Source of the DNA: Acidimicrobiaceae bacterium | Lineage (GTDB): Bacteria; Actinomycetota; Acidimicrobiia; Acidimicrobiales; Acidimicrobiaceae | Length of the DNA stretch: 64,000 nucleotides | Assembly (NCBI GenBank): GCA_013044385.1 | Contig: JABEUN010000078.1 | Span: 1-64,000, forward strand | Direction of reading: 5' to 3' | Shown here: positions 62,781 through 64,000 of the stretch, piece after piece | Numbering within the stretch: the stretch's first letter is position 1 | How the letters are laid out: each line of letters starts with the position of its first letter | Made by a program: the position numbers and the translations under genes | Notes under the pieces: generated by a model | Database searches by the model: none | What the model was told of the DNA's origin: nothing | What the model saw: only the letters and a program-made list of their open reading frames with translations

Positions 62781-64000
62781 ATGGAACACCTTTCTCTGGC
62801 TGAGTCTGAAGAGGCGAAGCGAAAGGCGACCCGTCGCAGGTCACGAGTTCTGGGTGTGGCCGCAATCGCATTATTTGTTGCGATGATCGCCCGTCTCTAC
62901 GCTCTCCAGATCCTGCAGGCGCCAACATACCAAGCCCAAGCAGTTGCCAACCAGGTCAGAACGGTGTCCGTGGAACCTCCGCGGGGGTTGATCCTCGATA
63001 GAAATGGTCAGGTACTTGTCGGTAACCAGGTGGTCGAGGTTCTGGCGCTATCGCAGCACGCTGCCGCAGTGAATCAAAACGTCGTGTCAAACCTCGCGAA
63101 GCTCCTATCAGTGCCGGTAGCGCAGATCAACCAGGCTCTAGCTAGTACACAGTTCAGTCCCTATGAACCGACCCCTGTGGCGTATGGGATATCCAAGCAG
63201 GTGGTTATTGATGTGGAGGAGCATCCCAATATCTACCCAGGTGTGGTAGCTGAGCAGACGACACAGAGGTTCTACCCACAGGGCGATACTGCCGCCCAGG
63301 TCTTGGGTTACGTTGGCCAAATAACGCAGAGCCAGTTGACAAAACTCTCCTCTAAGGGATACACCGCAAACTCACAGATCGGTCTGGCTGGCGTTGAGGC
63401 CACTTACGAGTCCTACCTACGAGGCAAGCCCGGAGTGACAAAGCTCGAAGTGACCGCTGGCGGAAATGTTGTAGGAACTTTGGGGCAGACCCCACCAGTT
63501 CCTGGAGGCAACCTTCAACTGACTATAGATACCAGCCTGCAGAAGGTCGTGGAAACTGATCTGGCGAATGAGATCAAGGCGCTCTCGCACACATATGTGC
63601 CGCATCTACACGCCTATCTCCCAGAGCTGACGGGAGCCGCGGTGGTGGAGAACCCCAATAACGGTCAGGTCCTGGCGATGGCGTCCTTCCCCACCTACAA
63701 TCCTTCCATCTGGGTCGGGGGTATTTCAACCAAGGCTTACGCGCAGTTGAACGCCCCGTCTAGCAATTACCCGCTTCTGAACCGTGCGATACAGGGAGAG
63801 TACACACCGGGTTCCACTTTCAAGCTTGCAACTGCATCGGCGGCGTTGAATACCGGCCTGATCTCACCCTACAGTCTCATACACGACCCGGGCAGTTTCA
63901 CCATTCCGGGCTGCCATATTGGCAAGTGCTCGTTCCACAACTCGGGTAACGAGTCACTGGGCACCATCAACATAGTGACCGCCCTGACGGCGTCTGACGA
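62781..64000 (+). CDS. mrdA: Penicillin-binding protein 2 (3' end outside window)
   Basis: At least 406 residues from ATG 62781 with AAGGAGGTGA upstream; it continues past the right edge. A membrane helix near 25-45 is followed by the dimerisation domain (EPPRGLILDRNG at about 70) and the transpeptidase domain with active-site PGSTFK, Ser 345. It is the class B PBP that cross-links peptidoglycan in lateral growth with MreBCD. The gene is last of the mre run here; rodA would be expected next. The KTG motif lies outside. Confidence 0.94.
   Translation, partial: MEHLSLAESEEAKRKATRRRSRVLGVAAIALFVAMIARLYALQILQAPTYQAQAVANQVRTVSVEPPRGLILDRNGQVLVGNQVVEVLALSQHAAAVNQNVVSNLAKLLSVPVAQINQALASTQFSPYEPTPVAYGISKQVVIDVEEHPNIYPGVVAEQTTQRFYPQGDTAAQVLGYVGQITQSQLTKLSSKGYTANSQIGLAGVEATYESYLRGKPGVTKLEVTAGGNVVGTLGQTPPVPGGNLQLTIDTSLQKVVETDLANEIKALSHTYVPHLHAYLPELTGAAVVENPNNGQVLAMASFPTYNPSIWVGGISTKAYAQLNAPSSNYPLLNRAIQGEYTPGSTFKLATASAALNTGLISPYSLIHDPGSFTIPGCHIGKCSFHNSGNESLGTINIVTALTASD

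Overview
The window looks like a chromosomal segment of an actinobacterium, most likely of the class Acidimicrobiia. The signs are mid-range GC, many GTG/TTG starts, F420 biosynthesis, and gene orders known from Mycobacterium and Streptomyces (rmlD-wbbL-NDP-sugar pyrophosphorylase-cofE-cofD; ribD-type reductase next to zapE; tig-clpP-clpX-folC-ndk-mreBCD-PBP2). The taxon is inferred; no rRNA is present. There is no phage, insertion sequence, plasmid or CRISPR signal. This is housekeeping and cell-envelope DNA with some unusual gene architectures.

Left part (1-20.6 kb), central metabolism. An E2 acyltransferase enters from the left edge with a 24-fold Ala-Pro linker. After a terminator comes a fused LipB-LipA gene, so lipoate attachment and sulfur insertion sit on one polypeptide beside a lipoyl enzyme. 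Then come an M24 peptidase, a methyltransferase, cobalamin-dependent methionine synthase divergent from a PduO-type cobalamin adenosyltransferase, leucyl aminopeptidase, an unknown protein, a nitroreductase, a rhodanese-MoeB protein with reversed domain order, the large subunit of methylmalonyl-CoA mutase with an LpdA-like flavoprotein, an M20 amidohydrolase, and an acyl-CoA carboxylase alpha chain divergent from biotin ligase. B12 and propionyl-CoA chemistry recur here.

Middle part (20.6-41 kb), envelope polysaccharide and F420. It holds rmlA, an rmlB-like dehydratase with an altered catalytic triad, rmlD, a WbbL-like glycosyltransferase, an unknown membrane-anchored protein, a second NDP-sugar pyrophosphorylase, a GalE-like epimerase, cofE and cofD, three GT4 glycosyltransferases, a GDP-sugar reductase/epimerase, a 1030-residue glycosyltransferase with a polytopic membrane region, and a DUF5719-like exported protein. 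Together they look like a pathway for a deoxysugar-containing surface glycan. A diguanylate cyclase inserted near its start is split by one in-frame TGA.

Then (40-53 kb) come mixed housekeeping genes: an LLM-type oxidoreductase, ribD-like/zapE pair, GAF histidine kinase, GalT-like protein, chemoreceptor, SDR, DsbA-like protein, Nudix, PAP2, RecB-like Fe-S nuclease, alpha/beta hydrolase, NTF2-like protein and DedA.

Right part (53-64 kb). Two tRNA genes (Pro-TGG, Gly-TCC) precede a CsoR-family repressor of the persulfide-sensing (CstR) type facing a single-domain rhodanese; both have matching palindromes upstream. The protein quality-control and cell-shape block follows: tig, one clpP, clpX, folC, ndk, mreB, mreC, mreD and the start of PBP2, cut by the right edge.

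The strongest leads are the LipB-LipA fusion, the CstR-like regulator with two candidate operators, the nonsense-split diguanylate cyclase, the RmlB variant, and an iron-box-like site before rmlA. I did not find a convincing wholly new multi-gene system.
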